Shown: piece after piece, positions 7,258 to 14,849 of the stretch
How the letters are laid out: every line of letters starts with the position of its first letter
Numbering within the stretch: position 1 is the first letter of the stretch
Assembly: GCA_910586025.1 (NCBI GenBank)
Contig: CAJUIO010000089.1
Span: 1-15,091, forward strand
Length of the DNA stretch: 15,091 nucleotides
Reading direction: 5' to 3'
Origin: an uncultured Lachnospiraceae bacterium
Lineage (GTDB): Bacteria; Bacillota; Clostridia; Lachnospirales; Lachnospiraceae
Notes under the pieces: generated by a model
Told to the model about the DNA's origin: nothing
Databases searched by the model: none
The model's input: only the letters and a program-made list of their open reading frames with translations
Position numbers and translations under genes: made by a program

Positions 7258-8379
7258 ATGTCCGATAAGGGCACATTCCCCAGGCAGGACACATTAGGCT
7301 TTTGCCTGCTCGAACTGGTCGCCATCTGCGGTGAGTTCCCGGCAAGCCTCCTTCCCCGCATCCCCGGCAGTTCCAGTTATAAGGAGGCGGTCATAACTTC
7401 GCTGAAAAAGGAGGGGCTGCTCCGGGTGTTCTACAAAGACAGGCTGCGTGGTTTCCGGCTGGGGCGGAAAGCAAAAGGCAGGCTCCTGGCAGAGAACCCC
7501 GACCGGTTTGCTTTTTACCTTACCGGGGACACGGATACCAACCGGATCAGAAGCGAAGTAACGAGAAGGATGCGGCTGCACCGGACAGCGGAGACCTATG
7601 CCGCCATGCTGAACGCAGGTGCCGCAGTTTTCCGTGATGAAAAGCCCCCTGTTTTTTTACCGGAGGCTGTTCCGTTGCCTGTCCTGAAATCCCCTGCTTT
7701 TTATGGCTCCCGTGAAATCAAAGAAATGGGGATCGATATGGTAAAGATCCGAAGCTCCCGGATGATTGGCGTGCTCCTTACCCCGTCCGGCATCTTCCTT
7801 ACCTATAACAGCGGACCATATACAGCAAAATGGGACTACCGGGCAGAACAGCGGGCGCAGGTTCTCCTGAAAATGGTCCTCTGCCACCAGCGGATGGTCT
7901 TCCAGTATGCCCGGACGGAGGCTGTTGGCCTGCTGTTTGGCGACACGCTGGAGCCTTTCTACCAGATCATGTCAGAGAGTGACAGCCATACCCGCTGTTT
8001 CTTCCTTCTGGACGGGAACTATGAACATTTTTATTACCTGACCAATGACCATTACGGGGATACGCTGCTGAAGCTCTTGTGCAGCCCGGAAAAAATAACG
8101 GAACTTGACCGCATGCTGATGCAGGGGCTTTCCCCAAAGGACACAGGGCTTCCCATAGAACATGACGCCCTGGACGGGGACGGCAGCCCGGTGCTGTTCG
8201 GCTATTTCCTGGACATCCCCCGCATCAACCGTTTCCATACGGCGCTCCAGCTGCAGGAACGGACGGGAACCCTGATCTGCTTTGACTTCCAGAAGGAAGT
8301 TCTCCACCGCTTCTGCGGCGGACAGGTGGAGTTTTCCACCATCAGCTTTGAAAAATTTGAAAGGAGGTTTTTCCCATAG
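7258..8379 (+). CDS. winged-helix protein of the conjugation operon, function unknown
   Basis: The ATG at 7258 follows a near-perfect ribosome binding site, AAGGAGGTGA (7241-7250), by seven bases. The 373-residue product opens with a winged-helix-like domain (about 12-80): helix FCLLELVAICGEF, turn, recognition-type helix YKEAVITSLKKEGLL, then a basic wing (YKDRLRGFRLGRKAKGRLL). A second region (about 145-230) contains PAFYGSREIKEMG and RMIGVLLTPSGIFLTYNSG. The layout, a DNA-binding head followed by an alpha/beta domain, recalls replication-relaxation proteins, but I find no catalytic set. The C-terminus (LICFDFQKEVLHRF, then FEKFERRFFP) is not recognised. It is cotranscribed between the RusA-like gene and virD4, and its TAG stop (8377-8379) overlaps the probable virD4 start. 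A single base change at 8378 would extend it by six residues. A DNA-processing or regulatory role is inferred from the winged helix and position only. Confidence 0.85.
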   Translation: MSDKGTFPRQDTLGFCLLELVAICGEFPASLLPRIPGSSSYKEAVITSLKKEGLLRVFYKDRLRGFRLGRKAKGRLLAENPDRFAFYLTGDTDTNRIRSEVTRRMRLHRTAETYAAMLNAGAAVFRDEKPPVFLPEAVPLPVLKSPAFYGSREIKEMGIDMVKIRSSRMIGVLLTPSGIFLTYNSGPYTAKWDYRAEQRAQVLLKMVLCHQRMVFQYARTEAVGLLFGDTLEPFYQIMSESDSHTRCFFLLDGNYEHFYYLTNDHYGDTLLKLLCSPEKITELDRMLMQGLSPKDTGLPIEHDALDGDGSPVLFGYFLDIPRINRFHTALQLQERTGTLICFDFQKEVLHRFCGGQVEFSTISFEKFERRFFP

Positions 8380-10394
8380 ACAAGAAAAAATTACTGAAAG
8401 GGCTGGTGACTGCCCCCATCGCCATCCTTGCCGTCCTGTATGCGGGCGGCTACCTGGGGCAGTTCATCGGCAACTACGCCCTCTGGAAACAGGGGGGCGG
8501 CTATCCGGGGGACGGCACTTCCCCCCTGCCCGCATCCCCCGGCCTGTCCGCCTGCCTCCGTGCGGCGGTGCATCCGCCATACGGGATCTACGGGATATTT
8601 ATCTGTATCGGGCTGCTGGCCGTGCTGCTCCTTTTCGTCATGCGGATCGGGTACAGCGATACCGGGGAATATGACGAGGACCGGAATTTCACCTACTCCG
8701 CCAAAGGAACCTACGGCACCTCCGGCTGGATGAGCCGGAAGGAGATGGCCGGCGTCCTGGAACTGGTGGCTGACCTGCGCCGGTATCAGGGGATCGTCCT
8801 GGGGATGCTTGACAGGAAGGCGGTCTGCGTGCCGGAGAAAACCCGGCTCAACAGCAACCTGGCAGTCTACGGCGCCAGCGGCTCCATGAAGACACGCTCC
8901 TTCTGCATGAACCGGATTTTACAGGGGGTATCCCGCGGGGAATCCCTGGTCATCTGCGACCCGAAATCGGAACTGTACGAAAAAGCCAGCGAATACCTGC
9001 GTGACAAGGGCTATACGGTCCGTGTGTTTAATTTGGTCAATCCGGAAAACTCGGATTCCTGGAACTGCCTCAGTGAAGTGGAGGGGCAGGAACTGATGGC
9101 GCAGCTTTTCGTGGACGTCATCATTAAAAATACCACGGGCGGCGGCAAAGGGGACCATTTCTGGGATTCCACAGAAATGAACCTGTTAAAAGCGCTGGTG
9201 CTGTATGTGGATAAGGGCTATCCCCCGGAGAACCGGAACATGGGGCAGGTGTACCAGCTCATTACCTTAAACTCGGAAACCGCCCTGAACAGCCTGTTTG
9301 AAGTGCTGCCCATCAACCATCCGGCAAAGGCGCCTTACAGCCTTTTTAAGCAGGCATCCGATTCCGTGCGGAGCGGCGTCATTATCGGCCTGGGGAGCCG
9401 CCTGCAGGTGTTCCAGTCGGAGCTGATCAAGAAGATCACCGCGCGGGATGAGATCGACCTGGAATTACTGGGCCAGGAGCCCTGCGCCTATTTCCTCGTG
9501 ACCAGCGACCAGGACAGCACCTTTGACTTCCTGGCATCCCTGTTTTTGTCCTTTGTGTTCATCAAGTTAGTGCGGTATGCGGACAAAAACTGTGAGGGCG
9601 GCCGGCTCCCCGTGCCCGTCCATGTCTTAGGGGAGGAGCTGACCGCCTGCGGCACCATCCCGGACCTTTCCCGGCGCCTGAGCGTGATCCGCTCCCGGAA
9701 CATCTCCATGTCCTGCGTGTTCCAGAACCTTGCCGGGCTGCAGAACCGGTATCCCTTAAATCTCTGGCAGGAGATCCTGGGGAATTGCGACGTCCAGCTC
9801 TTTTTAGGCTGTACTGATCCCCTGACAGCGGAGTTTGTGTCCTCCCGCACCGGGCTTGCCAGCGTGGCGGTCTCCAGCAAGTCCAAACAGTTAGGCACCT
9901 GGCGGATCTCCAACTACACGCCGGAATACCGGGAGACCAGCGGCGTGGGGAAACGCCCCGTGCTGACGCCGGATGAAGTGCTGCGCCTGCCCATTGACGA
10001 GGCGCTGGTCATCATCCGGGGCAAGAAGACCCTGAAGGTGGACAAGATGGATTATTCCAAACATCCGGAATATCCCCTGCTGCGCTCCTGCAAGGCATCC
10101 GCCCACATCCCGGAGTGGAGGCGCCTGGAAATGGAAGCCGCTGCCGCACCGGAACCGGCGAAGCCGGCCCCGCAAAAGCAGGCGCCAAAACAGACAGCGA
10201 AAGCAGCACCAAAGTCCGCCCCAAAAGCAGGGGCAAAGCCTGCGGCGAAAGGGGCGGTGAAGGCACCGGCACCTGGCGCACAGCAGAAAGAGCCGTCCCC
10301 TCCGGCATCCAGACCGGGAAAGGCTGCCCCTGCCGTATCTTCCGGCACGCCTGCCGGGATCGTATCTGCGGACAAGGATTCCATCATGTCCTGA
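8376..10394 (+). CDS. virD4: VirD4-type coupling protein with atypical Walker motifs and an ATA start
   Basis: The frame opens after TGA 8358-8360. The only codon at the right distance from the ribosome binding site AAGGAGG (8361-8367) is ATA 8376, giving the N-terminus MDKKKLLKGLVTAP. The first conventional start, GTG 8406, has only a poor AAAGGG three bases upstream. From ATA the protein has 672 residues: two membrane helices (about 6-27 and 71-90), then a cytoplasmic TraG/VirD4 ATPase resembling the clostridial CD1115 family. Its Walker A reads GASGSMKT (166-173; Met where Gly is usual), with CDPKSELYE at 194-202. The Walker B region reads VLGEELTACG (Glu-Glu instead of Asp-Glu, 420-421), followed by SVIRSRNISMSCVFQNLAG. 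It should deliver the relaxosome to the channel. The last 90 residues are a Lys/Ala/Pro-rich, probably disordered tail. Confidence 0.93.
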   Translation: MDKKKLLKGLVTAPIAILAVLYAGGYLGQFIGNYALWKQGGGYPGDGTSPLPASPGLSACLRAAVHPPYGIYGIFICIGLLAVLLLFVMRIGYSDTGEYDEDRNFTYSAKGTYGTSGWMSRKEMAGVLELVADLRRYQGIVLGMLDRKAVCVPEKTRLNSNLAVYGASGSMKTRSFCMNRILQGVSRGESLVICDPKSELYEKASEYLRDKGYTVRVFNLVNPENSDSWNCLSEVEGQELMAQLFVDVIIKNTTGGGKGDHFWDSTEMNLLKALVLYVDKGYPPENRNMGQVYQLITLNSETALNSLFEVLPINHPAKAPYSLFKQASDSVRSGVIIGLGSRLQVFQSELIKKITARDEIDLELLGQEPCAYFLVTSDQDSTFDFLASLFLSFVFIKLVRYADKNCEGGRLPVPVHVLGEELTACGTIPDLSRRLSVIRSRNISMSCVFQNLAGLQNRYPLNLWQEILGNCDVQLFLGCTDPLTAEFVSSRTGLASVAVSSKSKQLGTWRISNYTPEYRETSGVGKRPVLTPDEVLRLPIDEALVIIRGKKTLKVDKMDYSKHPEYPLLRSCKASAHIPEWRRLEMEAAAAPEPAKPAPQKQAPKQTAKAAPKSAPKAGAKPAAKGAVKAPAPGAQQKEPSPPASRPGKAAPAVSSGTPAGIVSADKDSIMS

Positions 10395-10464
10395 AATGCA
10401 ACTGCTATGGAACGGCCAGTTTTGGGGCTGTGAAATAGAACAACAACACTATGGAGGTAAACAC

Positions 10465-12033
10465 ATGGCAAGAAAAAAAGAACTTGTGGAACTGGAAAAC
10501 CCTTCTATGGAAGGAAACAACCCTTTGGACGGAACGGGCACAGAGGCCGAAGCGGACGGGGACGGCATGGACTTAAATGAGCTGCTTGGCAGCATGGACC
10601 AGGAACCGGCCGCCGCACCGGATCTGGCAGAGGGGGATCTCCCGGAACTTACAGAGGAAGAGATCTTCGGGGAGGGGCCGGAAGGTTCCGGGGGCACCGG
10701 CACTGCGCATGACTCTGACGGAGAAAGCGATGCTTCCGGGGAAGCACAGCCGGAACAGGCAGCTTTATCGGAAACAGGCAGCGCCTCTGCAAAGACCAGA
10801 CGCACCACCCGCAGAAAGAAAGAGGAACCCTCCGCAGAAACGGACGGGGATGCCCAAAAAGCAGAAACGGAAACGCCGGAGGGCATGGAAGCCGTAGCTG
10901 ACAGCGTGCCCGATCCCCTGGCTGCCGATGCTGATACCGATAAGAGCGGGCTGGCCGATGATACCGCAGAGAAAGCGGAGGAAACCATTCCCCAGGAAGA
11001 AACAGAACCCACTGGAGCCGAGCCGGAAGATGCGCCTTTCCCCTCCGCTGAAGGCACAGCCGGAACTGCGGTTCCCCCTGCGGCATCCCCCTCCCGCCGT
11101 ACCGCCGCCAGGGGCAGGAAAGAGGAGGCCCCGGTACTGACACTGGAGGTGCGCGGGGAAGTGGAGACGGAAGAATCCCGCGGGGACGCCATCTGGCATG
11201 AGATCCACAATGCCTACCGTACCAGACGTATCCTTACCGGGCAGCTTGGCGGGATCGAGCAGACGGACAACGGCAAGACCATCACCATCGTAGACTATAA
11301 GGGCTTCCGGATCGTGATCCCCTTAAAGGAGATGATGATCAATGTAGGCCGCAGCCCTTCCGGGCAGGAATATGCGGAGCTGATGCTGCGCCAGAACAAG
11401 ATCCTCGGCAACATGCTGGGGGCGGAAATTGACTTTATCGTAAAGGGCATTGATTCCAAAACCCGCAGCGTGGTCGCCAGCCGGAAGGAAGCCATGCTCA
11501 GGAAACGGCAGACCTTCTACCTGGATACGGATGCGGCAGGCATGTACCGCATTTACGAGGGCCGTATTGCCCAGGCCCGTGTGATCGCCGTGGCAGAGAA
11601 GGTCATCCGGGTGGAGGTTTTCGGAGTGGAGTGCTCCATCATGGCCCGCGACCTGGCCTGGGAGTGGATCGGGGATGCCCATGAGCGTTTTTCCGTGGGC
11701 GACCAGGTGCTTGTGCGCATCCTGAACGTGCGCCGTGACAGCCTGGAGGATATGGGCATTAAGGCCGACATCAAGAGCGTGTCCCAGAACACCAACCATG
11801 ACAACCTGAAAAAATGCCGCATCCAGAGCAAGTATGCCGGCAAGGTCACGGACGTACATAAAGGCGTGGTTTATATCCGGCTGTCCAACGGCGTGAACGC
11901 TGTGGCCCACTCCTGCTATGACTACCGGACTCCCGGCAAGAAGGATGATGTGAGCTTTGCCGTCACCCGGATTGATGAAGAACGGGGCGTGGCTGTGGGG
12001 ATCATTACCCGGATTATCCGGCAGAATCTGTGA
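10465..12033 (+). CDS. S1-domain RNA/nucleic-acid-binding protein with an acidic N-terminal tail
   Basis: I choose ATG 10465 (MARKKELVELE), seven bases after GGAGG (10453-10457). The frame is open to 10396 but has no ribosome binding site there. The product has 522 residues. Residues 1-240 are low-complexity and strongly acidic (Glu/Asp/Ala/Thr-rich), interrupted by two basic islands, KTRRTTRRKK (110-119) and SRRTAARGRK (210-219). The rest looks like three tandem S1/OB-type modules: about 255-342 (ending VVASRKEAM, as in ribosomal protein S1 repeats), 364-438 (YEGRIAQARVIAV ... VGDQVLVRIL) and 455-517 (YAGKVTDVHKGVVYIRLSNG). S1 modules bind single-stranded nucleic acid, mostly RNA. The gene is last in the conjugation operon, 70 bases after virD4 and just before the terminator. 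A role as chaperone for transferred single-stranded DNA, or as translational regulator, is inference. Confidence 0.9.
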   Translation: MARKKELVELENPSMEGNNPLDGTGTEAEADGDGMDLNELLGSMDQEPAAAPDLAEGDLPELTEEEIFGEGPEGSGGTGTAHDSDGESDASGEAQPEQAALSETGSASAKTRRTTRRKKEEPSAETDGDAQKAETETPEGMEAVADSVPDPLAADADTDKSGLADDTAEKAEETIPQEETEPTGAEPEDAPFPSAEGTAGTAVPPAASPSRRTAARGRKEEAPVLTLEVRGEVETEESRGDAIWHEIHNAYRTRRILTGQLGGIEQTDNGKTITIVDYKGFRIVIPLKEMMINVGRSPSGQEYAELMLRQNKILGNMLGAEIDFIVKGIDSKTRSVVASRKEAMLRKRQTFYLDTDAAGMYRIYEGRIAQARVIAVAEKVIRVEVFGVECSIMARDLAWEWIGDAHERFSVGDQVLVRILNVRRDSLEDMGIKADIKSVSQNTNHDNLKKCRIQSKYAGKVTDVHKGVVYIRLSNGVNAVAHSCYDYRTPGKKDDVSFAVTRIDEERGVAVGIITRIIRQNL

Positions 12034-12060
12034 TATTTCTTGCAGATATGATATAAAACA

Positions 12061-12110
12061 TATGGAGCTACAACTCTTTTAAAGGTTGTGGCTCCATACT
12101 TTGTTTAATT
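12061..12110. terminator. bidirectional intrinsic terminator between convergent operons
   Basis: TATGGAGCTACAAC (12061-12074) pairs with GTTGTGGCTCCATA (12085-12098) over 14 bp with one G-T pair and a 10-nt loop. A T-rich tract, CTTTGTTTAATT, follows on the plus strand, 28 bases after the S1 gene stop. Read on the minus strand, the hairpin is followed by TGTTTTATATC and lies 34 bases after the stop of the membrane-protein gene. It therefore probably ends both the conjugation operon and the convergent cargo operon. Confidence 0.85.
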
Positions 12111-12131
12111 CCCTATTTCTATCATAAAATG

Positions 12132-12743
12132 TTAACCTTTTGTTGACATGGTATCTTTTTCAGGCGTTTCACTAAATTGCTTTTTCTTATCTAATGTTTG
12201 TTGAGCATCCTCTATTAGTTCATCTATCATTTTTTTATTAACATCATCATCAATAAATTCATAAGATTTTTGAGCCAACTCTATATAGGTAGGGTAATCT
12301 ATTTTTTCTTTCAACATATCATAATAGGAATCATCTGAATTGCTTAAAATCGGTATGTATAACTTATAAATTATTTTAACTAACTCAACATATTTTTGAT
12401 AAAGCTTTTTGTTAAAGCAGCAAAACGATTTATTTAACTGATTCAATTTATCACAGTCTTCTTTTATTTTATCAATTATCTCTTTACATAACCATTCATC
12501 TACATCTTTTTCTTGATACGAAAGCGCAACGAGCAGATTTAAAATCAACTGACGTAAAATAGATGTAAATTCAGACATAACTCTTTCGTATTCTGATTTA
12601 TATTGAAGAAAAGTGGTTATTATCACTACCAAAATACTGCAAGTTATCCCAATTATATAATTCTGTATAAACGAAATGGTATCATTTTCTGGAATAAATA
12701 TTTTTAAAACTACGGATATTGTTAATAAATAATAAATATCCAT
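12132..12743 (-). CDS. small two-helix membrane protein of the cargo operon, function unknown
   Basis: Read from ATG 12743, the protein has 203 residues. One hydrophobic segment starts almost at the N-terminus (about 4-17, YYLLTISVVLKIFI) and a clear membrane helix spans about 26-47 (NYIIGITCSILVVIITTFL). A charged, helical cytoplasmic part follows with several Lys/Asp/Glu-rich stretches, ending in a disordered tail. I recognise no family. The ATG at 12743 has no ribosome binding site, whereas an ATG at 12781 in another frame has a good one (AAAAGGGGGA, seven bases upstream) and encodes 19 residues overlapping this start. So the annotated N-terminus may be translationally coupled, or the gene may carry a frameshift. 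It lies 91 bases downstream of the KAP-like NTPase on the same strand and is as AT-rich, so the two probably form one operon. Supplying the membrane anchor for that NTPase is a plausible inference. Confidence 0.75.
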   Translation of the reverse strand: MDIYYLLTISVVLKIFIPENDTISFIQNYIIGITCSILVVIITTFLQYKSEYERVMSEFTSILRQLILNLLVALSYQEKDVDEWLCKEIIDKIKEDCDKLNQLNKSFCCFNKKLYQKYVELVKIIYKLYIPILSNSDDSYYDMLKEKIDYPTYIELAQKSYEFIDDDVNKKMIDELIEDAQQTLDKKKQFSETPEKDTMSTKG

Positions 12744-12781
12744 ATACTTACAATAATTGTCCGTTTATAAAGTTTTAACAT
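12722..12781 (-). CDS. possible 19-residue leader peptide or displaced N-terminus of the membrane protein
   Basis: On the minus strand, ATG 12781 follows AAAAGGGGGATCAATT, the best ribosome binding site in this intergenic region. The frame reads MLKLYKRTIIVSIWIFIIY and stops at 12722-12724, overlapping the first 22 bases of the 203-residue membrane gene in a different frame. It has a positively charged start and a hydrophobic core, just what a membrane protein's N-terminus would look like. Either it is a true leader whose translation feeds the downstream start, or a one-base-scale indel (or programmed frameshift) has separated it from the main frame. Sequence alone does not decide. Confidence 0.4.
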   Translation of the reverse strand: MLKLYKRTIIVSIWIFIIY

Positions 12782-12834
12782 AATTGATCCCCCTTTTCTG
12801 TGTATCTAATATTTGCTATGCTGGATGACACCTC

Positions 12835-14817
12835 TCACTTTTCCTTAAAACCATTCATTTTTTCAGCTTTTTCTAATAATTCAGTTACTATTTGAATAAA
12901 CACGTCTGTATGTTTAACAGCAAATGCTTTATTACTATTTTGGAGATGTATTTTCTGTTCTTTTAATAAAATTAGTAATTTCTGAAATCCTGCAATACTT
13001 TCTTTTATTTTAATATCTGGTAATGTAAGATTGCTATCCCACAGACCTTCAAAATAACCTGGGAATTGACATTTATCTTGATTATTACTTCTGGCATATG
13101 CGTCTGCTGTTGCGAGAGCCATTTCTTCATTAAACATATCAAATCTTTTATTTTGGCAGGCTATAAATGATGTAAAAGCATCCGTATTCATACCATCAAT
13201 ATATAGTTTTCGATTATTACTAAACATTAGAACATTTCCATTTTGAAATTCATCAATAATCTGATAGGCACTCCATTCTTCCTCTGTTAAGTCTTTTTTA
13301 TTATCCTTCCCTATAATCGAATGAAGCTGCTGCCCTTCTGGATGAATATTTATCAACGAGTTGATACAAATTTTAATCCCAGTTTTGACATCCTCCCAGT
13401 TTATAATAACCGGCAATGTAAAACCATAAGTCCTAGCCCAGCAACAGTTTCTTATAAATTGAACATAATCATCCAGAGAAAGCCTTCCTGTATATGCCAT
13501 TTCAAGAACTGCTGGAAAGCCTTCATATACTATTTCTTCTTCAATATCTATAATACGGTTTGTTCTAACAATATCTGCTGGCGTCTTTGCCCGTTCACAT
13601 TCTTTAATTATTTCTATTTCGCACTTTAGAGCATCCTGATCCCATACTCCGTGAAGTATCCATTTTTTCACTGCAGTAAACATATACTGATTTTGAAACA
13701 CAGGATAAAGCATACGTACTTCCTGATCCGTTAGTATAGTTCCATAAATCCCATCTTTAGCGATTCCTGCTTTGTAGGCAATCATATATGAAGTAAAACT
13801 ATAAAACCATCTGTCAATATTGGGAAATTCATTCTCTATTAAAATCTTGTAAACACGGTAAAAATCATTTATTGCGCATTTAAGACTTCTAATATTATGT
13901 GGACGTTCATGGCATAGTATTGCATTATTATTCTTAGTACTTTGATTAACTCCATTATTTGAATTTCCAGTATGTTTTTCGAGATACCCTTTTTCTGGGG
14001 AGAATAGTTCCAATAATCCTTTTTCACATTTTTTCACGAATATTTTATAACATTTTCCACATTCAGTCTCTTCATACTTCATTTCGCCAATAACTGTATG
14101 TACAATTGCCGGATAATCCGGCATATACTTTATAGTTCTTTGAATGATTTTTTCTTTAATCTCTGGATAAGTTATTGTTCCAGATTCTGCCTTTGGAGGT
14201 ACTTTTATTTTTATAACAGCTTGTTTATTTTCTGGAGTATCTCTTCTATTTTTTTGATTGTCAATAAACTCTATTTCTGCATCAATTTGAGAGGCTTCCG
14301 ATGAGATTTGTATTTTATCTTGATTTGCAACTATAATAGTATGGAACTTCTTATTCTCGCAGTAATCGTTAATAGATCCCAGTACATCCACACAATCTAT
14401 TTTGCAGCGTTCCAAATCATCAAATACAAGAATAACTGATTTATCACCTATCATCCGTCCAATTTCCACAAAAGAAGTCCAATTTGTAGACGCAACTCCT
14501 TTTATCCAGTCTGGGAGAAAATCTAATTTGGTAACAAACTCCTTTCCTTTTTGGGCCCGCTCCATAGTGGCATCATCCATGCCCTTATTTTTACAGTACG
14601 CTTCCATCCATGCCTGCTTAACAGCGGCATGGATTTCCTCTAAGGATGATAACCCAAATAATGAAATGCGAAGAAGAAATGCTTTATCTTTTAGTTTTTC
14701 TTTCAAGGCATGGTCTATTAAATAAGTTTTTCCACATCCCCACTCACCAGTCAAAAGCAATGCTCCAACTGGCTCCGGTTCATTGCAATAATACAATAAT
14801 TCTTCTAGTGTATTCAT
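12835..14817 (-). CDS. KAP-like P-loop NTPase, TM-less, candidate defence ATPase
   Basis: The 660-residue protein has an N-terminal P-loop NTPase domain: Walker A GEWGCGKT (24-31), Walker B VILVFDDLERC (128-138, Asp133-Asp134), a sensor-1-like IIVANQDK (Asn165) and a later HNIRSLK (Arg310, sensor-2-like). The GEWGxGKT plus FDDLER pair is the hallmark of KAP NTPases, a STAND-related family that includes phage-exclusion protein PifA (established). Unlike many KAP proteins, no membrane helices lie between Walker A and B. A neighbouring gene encodes a separate membrane protein. Residues 253-264 contain three cysteines (CGKCYKIF, then Cys264), a possible metal site, followed by an Asn-rich linker (about 284-299). 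The C-terminal 340 residues are helical and unrecognised. The start is ATG 14817, nine bases after GGGAG. The gene is strongly AT-rich against the conjugation operon and lies 32 bases after the preceding gene, so it is probably cotranscribed with it. A defence role is inference. Confidence 0.85.
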   Translation of the reverse strand: MNTLEELLYYCNEPEPVGALLLTGEWGCGKTYLIDHALKEKLKDKAFLLRISLFGLSSLEEIHAAVKQAWMEAYCKNKGMDDATMERAQKGKEFVTKLDFLPDWIKGVASTNWTSFVEIGRMIGDKSVILVFDDLERCKIDCVDVLGSINDYCENKKFHTIIVANQDKIQISSEASQIDAEIEFIDNQKNRRDTPENKQAVIKIKVPPKAESGTITYPEIKEKIIQRTIKYMPDYPAIVHTVIGEMKYEETECGKCYKIFVKKCEKGLLELFSPEKGYLEKHTGNSNNGVNQSTKNNNAILCHERPHNIRSLKCAINDFYRVYKILIENEFPNIDRWFYSFTSYMIAYKAGIAKDGIYGTILTDQEVRMLYPVFQNQYMFTAVKKWILHGVWDQDALKCEIEIIKECERAKTPADIVRTNRIIDIEEEIVYEGFPAVLEMAYTGRLSLDDYVQFIRNCCWARTYGFTLPVIINWEDVKTGIKICINSLINIHPEGQQLHSIIGKDNKKDLTEEEWSAYQIIDEFQNGNVLMFSNNRKLYIDGMNTDAFTSFIACQNKRFDMFNEEMALATADAYARSNNQDKCQFPGYFEGLWDSNLTLPDIKIKESIAGFQKLLILLKEQKIHLQNSNKAFAVKHTDVFIQIVTELLEKAEKMNGFKEK

Positions 14818-14849
14818 ATTTTACTTCTCCCATATCCATCTACAGTTTC

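Noticed and set aside
10396..10464. Earlier ATG (10396) as start of the S1 gene
   Set aside because: No ribosome binding site, and the added residues are unlike the rest; ATG 10465 has GGAGG at proper spacing.
10449..11210. 253-codon minus-strand open frame rich in Ser/Ala
   Set aside because: It is antisense to the acidic Glu/Asp-rich tail of the S1 protein; the Ser-rich composition is a by-product of the opposite strand and there is no ribosome binding site or domain.
13321..13629. 102-codon plus-strand open frame inside the KAP gene
   Set aside because: Antisense shadow in AT-rich DNA with Phe/Tyr/Cys-rich low-complexity product and no ribosome binding site.
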